Below, one piece after another: positions 61,401 through 64,000 of a stretch of DNA of 64,000 bases. Every line of letters begins with the position of its first letter. Position 1 is the first letter of the stretch. The DNA is from Oscarella lobularis (lineage: Eukaryota > Porifera > Homoscleromorpha > Homosclerophorida > Oscarellidae). The notes below the pieces were generated by a model, which searched no databases, was not told the origin of the DNA, and was given only the letters and a program-made list of their open reading frames with translations. The stretch is taken from assembly GCF_947507565.1 (NCBI RefSeq), contig NC_089188.1, positions 1,488,001 to 1,552,000 of the forward strand, read 5' to 3'. A program made the translations under genes and the position numbers.

Positions 61401-64000
61401 AAGATTTCCGGCAGTTCGTCGTCCGGTCGTCGACCGTCGTCTCGTTTCAGCGCGCGAACGGCGAGCAGTCGATCGAATCGGCATCGAAGCTCCGTCGTTC
61501 AGGTCATTCCCGAAGAAGCGCCGTCTCCCACGACGACCCATCGCAATCATTACGGCGTGAAGGAGGCGGTCGAAAAGCCCGCCGTCATGTTCGTCAGTCT
61601 CATGCTCGCGCCGCCGACGCCGCCCGTCTATCACACTGGCAATCACACGTCGAGACAGGGAAGCGTGACGTCGTTGCCTCAGGGAGTCGGTTTGTCGCCG
61701 CCCGGTCGCCAGTCGAGTCGAAGCGACGATGCGAAAGTCGTCTACAGATCGAAACGCTCCAGCGTGGCGCAAGCGGCGAGACGTAGTTTTCTCGCTTTGG
61801 ATCAGTCGATTTCTGTCGCGCCGCAGGATTCGGACAGTAGTGGAGACGATCTGGAAAATGACGGCGGAGAGGATTTTTTCGCCTCCGCTCAAGAAAGGTA
61901 TTGGGAACGTACAATAAACGTAGTTCATTCTACTCTAGTTTTCTTTTCCTTTTATAGTTTGAAAATGAAGGAGCGGAGAAACTTTCCCTGGATGGGCGTC
62001 GTAGCCAAACTGGTCAAAGAAACGAACGTCGTATGCAGCCACGAACCGGATTGCGTCTCGTCGTGCAAGAGACGGCAGAAAAAGCGCTGCCTCCTCATGC
62101 TCGAAGCGATCGAGCAAATCTACAGCAACACAAAGAAGCCAAATAATTATAAGAAACTAACGGAAGAGATAACGACGAGCGGATCGGTATTTTCTAATAG
62201 TTTGGTGGGAAGCCAGTTCGATCCCGAGTTGTTGACCGCCGGAGACGGTGGCCACGATTTGGGCGGAGGCGAAGGACGCGGCTTGGGATTGGCCGTCTCT
62301 TACGACCGAAAGACGAGTCGCAACCCGTCGATTTCGTCCGGATCGAAAACCGGCAATCAGCTTCTGAATTTGATGAGAGTCGCCGTTTCGTTGGGAGGCG
62401 ATGGTCAGACGGGGGCCCCACATCGATCGAGATCCAGAGAAAGTGTCAGCGAGGAGGAAGGCGTCCAGGCACAACGAGAAAAGACCTTCAACGAGATCAG
62501 AATCAAATATCTAAAAGAGCAAGTAGGATAAACGAAAGGACGCGCTCGTTCGTTCGTCTCGCGACATTTTCCTTGTAGGTGCAGGGTTTGTCGCACGCTG
62601 CCATGTCTGCTCTCATTGTCGCCGCTCCCGTGCTTCCCGATTCCGTTTTTCATTCGGTTCTCGACGCGGCTTGGACTCACATTCTAGACCCCGATATTCA
62701 AGTGGCATCGGCATCAGGTCAATTTTCTCAATCAAGTATTTGTGTCACACAAGAAACGTCGTTTCTCTTAGCTTGCCTTTTTCTTCTGGCTTCTGCTCGA
62801 CTGAGTAAAGTGGCTGAAGAGAAGGTCACCGAAGCTCTAGACAGTGCAGACCCTTTGGTTCGTATCGAAGGAATTTGCAGGTACGTTATTATTATGGCTA
62901 TAAATTGAATAGGCACGACTGCGTGGTTTTTTTTTCTTTGTAGATTTTCGCGTCTTTGGAAGAATCGCTATCAGGTTTGGCCTCGCATGGAAAGAGATGC
63001 TCAGAAACGGTTCAAAGTGCCGCCGTTGAGCATCGGCTTCACTCTGCCGTCTCCTCCTCTGGGTCGCGGTGTCGTCAAGACGGTGGATTCGCCTTGGGAG
63101 ATAACGAGGCAGACGAGCGAAGAAAATGAAGAGGATACGGTGCAAACATAAAAAAATTCGCTCGCATCAGTTTTTCTTTAGAGTGCATTTTCTTTGCAGT
63201 CGGAGAAGCTGCTGCAGGAGAAAAAGGAAAAGGAAGAAGAACGGAAAAAGAAGGCTCGTCGTCAGAAGCAGAAAGTCCGCTTTCGAGAAATTCACTGCAT
63301 TGATCAGGCAGCGACTGACACGGCCGCGTCTATCGGTGCAGACAACGACGGTACAAGGAGCTAAATAAAAAGAAATTGTTCCTCTTTATATCGAGATGTG
63401 TTTTTATGTAGCTGACATGCCCGACGTCGATCGAAGGCGCTACTCCCTATTTCCTTCCGCTGTATATTCTGCCATTCCTCTACTCATCACTCTTCTCGAT
63501 GATGCGAGCGTTGGCCAATCGAATTGCATGACAGGTACGTACGACGACGCGCGACAGTCTACTACGTCTGCAATGTCTCTCTAGTCGGCGAATCGGCGCA
63601 ACAGATCGTCTGGGATTGTCTCGTGGAAGAGCCCGCTCTGTTCTTCCGTCCCCTTCAGGAAAAAGCGATCAAATTGAAAGAACAGGTTCGATAGGGGATT
63701 TCTAAATAGAGTCTATCTTCTTTATGCAACGGGTCGATAGAGTCTGATTCTTCAAACGGTTCGTCGTCTCTTTCTGTTCTTTCCCTCTCTTCCTCCGGCC
63801 GCGTCCCAGTTCATCTATAACCACATGATCGGAATGATTATGTATTACGCGAACGACGCCAAGGCCAAGCCAAAAGAGGGCTCCCAAGACATCATTCTAG
63901 ATCTTCTGTCCATCCTCTGGCAAGCCGTACCAAGTGTACGAGGTCTAAACGTAAAACAGTTGAAAGATCGACTCAAAAAAGAACGCTGCGACGTAAGTGC
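58405..64000 (+). CDS. UNC80: UNC80, NALCN channel complex subunit (5' part)
   Basis: Very large scaffold that joins UNC79 and the NALCN sodium-leak channel. The start is the ATG at 58,405 (MDQGRAMSKRLA) or the in-frame one at 58,423. PFLPIRYQTFLWEQA follows, matching the UNC80 N-terminus, then CFQRLKQDATASNLSKAELA. The exon from 58,890 has LIEAALPYVALGC.. GAIKLLSTLHWILVESHQ, and further on LGCAEGGCTYGIKGKLGQQL. Later exons have MRYNVQQFALLLSCTELGTL, GNWPVWMLANS, CPFALKMFACQLLLEITAFL, RNFPWMGVVAKLV and WPRMERDAQKRFKVPPLSIG, then SAVYSAIPLLITLLDDASVG and IYNHMIGMIMYYAND. All are in the order of the animal protein. The vertebrate protein is over 3,000 residues, and the gene runs beyond 64,000, so this is only the first part. 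A poly-Asp run lies near 60,500. Confidence 0.9.

Overview
The window is eukaryotic nuclear DNA. It has short spliced introns, mostly about 45-120 bp with GT..AG ends, and no operon structure. The genes are animal-type: glypican, the DOMON/copper monooxygenase family, UNC80, ninein, CENP-I, PCID2, CRPPA, DHRS12, LRRC63, U2SURP, eIF2A and CTC1. Tiny introns and intergenic gaps of 4-200 bp suggest an early-branching animal with a very compact genome. A sponge (for example a homoscleromorph) is my best guess, but this is inference; no species-specific marker was seen. Recognitions rest on remembered family sequences and were not checked against a database.

Layout. Positions 1 to about 14,006 are one long satellite of a 41-bp unit (two related half-units), with a higher-order repeat of 2,161 bp. 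It ends in a hairpin plus CTAG that looks like a Helitron 3' terminus. A 56-bp minisatellite (14,041-14,853), a perfect 22-bp palindrome and an unrecognised spliced gene (14,988-16,028, minus) follow.

From 16,252 onward the region is almost solid genes with strikingly alternating orientation: CTC1 (-), eIF2A (+), U2SURP (-), glypican (-), ninein-like (+), PCID2 (-), phytanoyl-CoA dioxygenase-like (+), CENP-I (-) with an intronless ADP-ribosylglycohydrolase (+) nested in one intron, three tandem DOMON/copper monooxygenases (+,+,+), DHRS12 (-), LRRC63-like (+), CRPPA/ISPD (-), and UNC80 (+, running off the right edge). Six head-to-head pairs have start codons only 31 to about 480 bp apart. Tail-to-tail neighbours are 4-150 bp apart.

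The genes do not form one pathway. They cover telomere maintenance (CTC1), translation (eIF2A), splicing (U2SURP), heparan sulfate proteoglycan (glypican), centrosome (ninein-like), mRNA export (PCID2), kinetochore (CENP-I), a secreted copper-oxidase cluster, dystroglycan glycosylation (CRPPA) and the NALCN channel complex (UNC80). The most unusual items are the satellite with its Helitron-like end, the nested gene inside CENP-I, the recently amplified monooxygenases with a coding VNTR, and a glypican without a visible GPI signal.

Gene spans run from the inferred start codon to the inferred stop and include introns. Exon joins were made by eye from GT/AG signals and frame continuity, so individual boundaries can be off.
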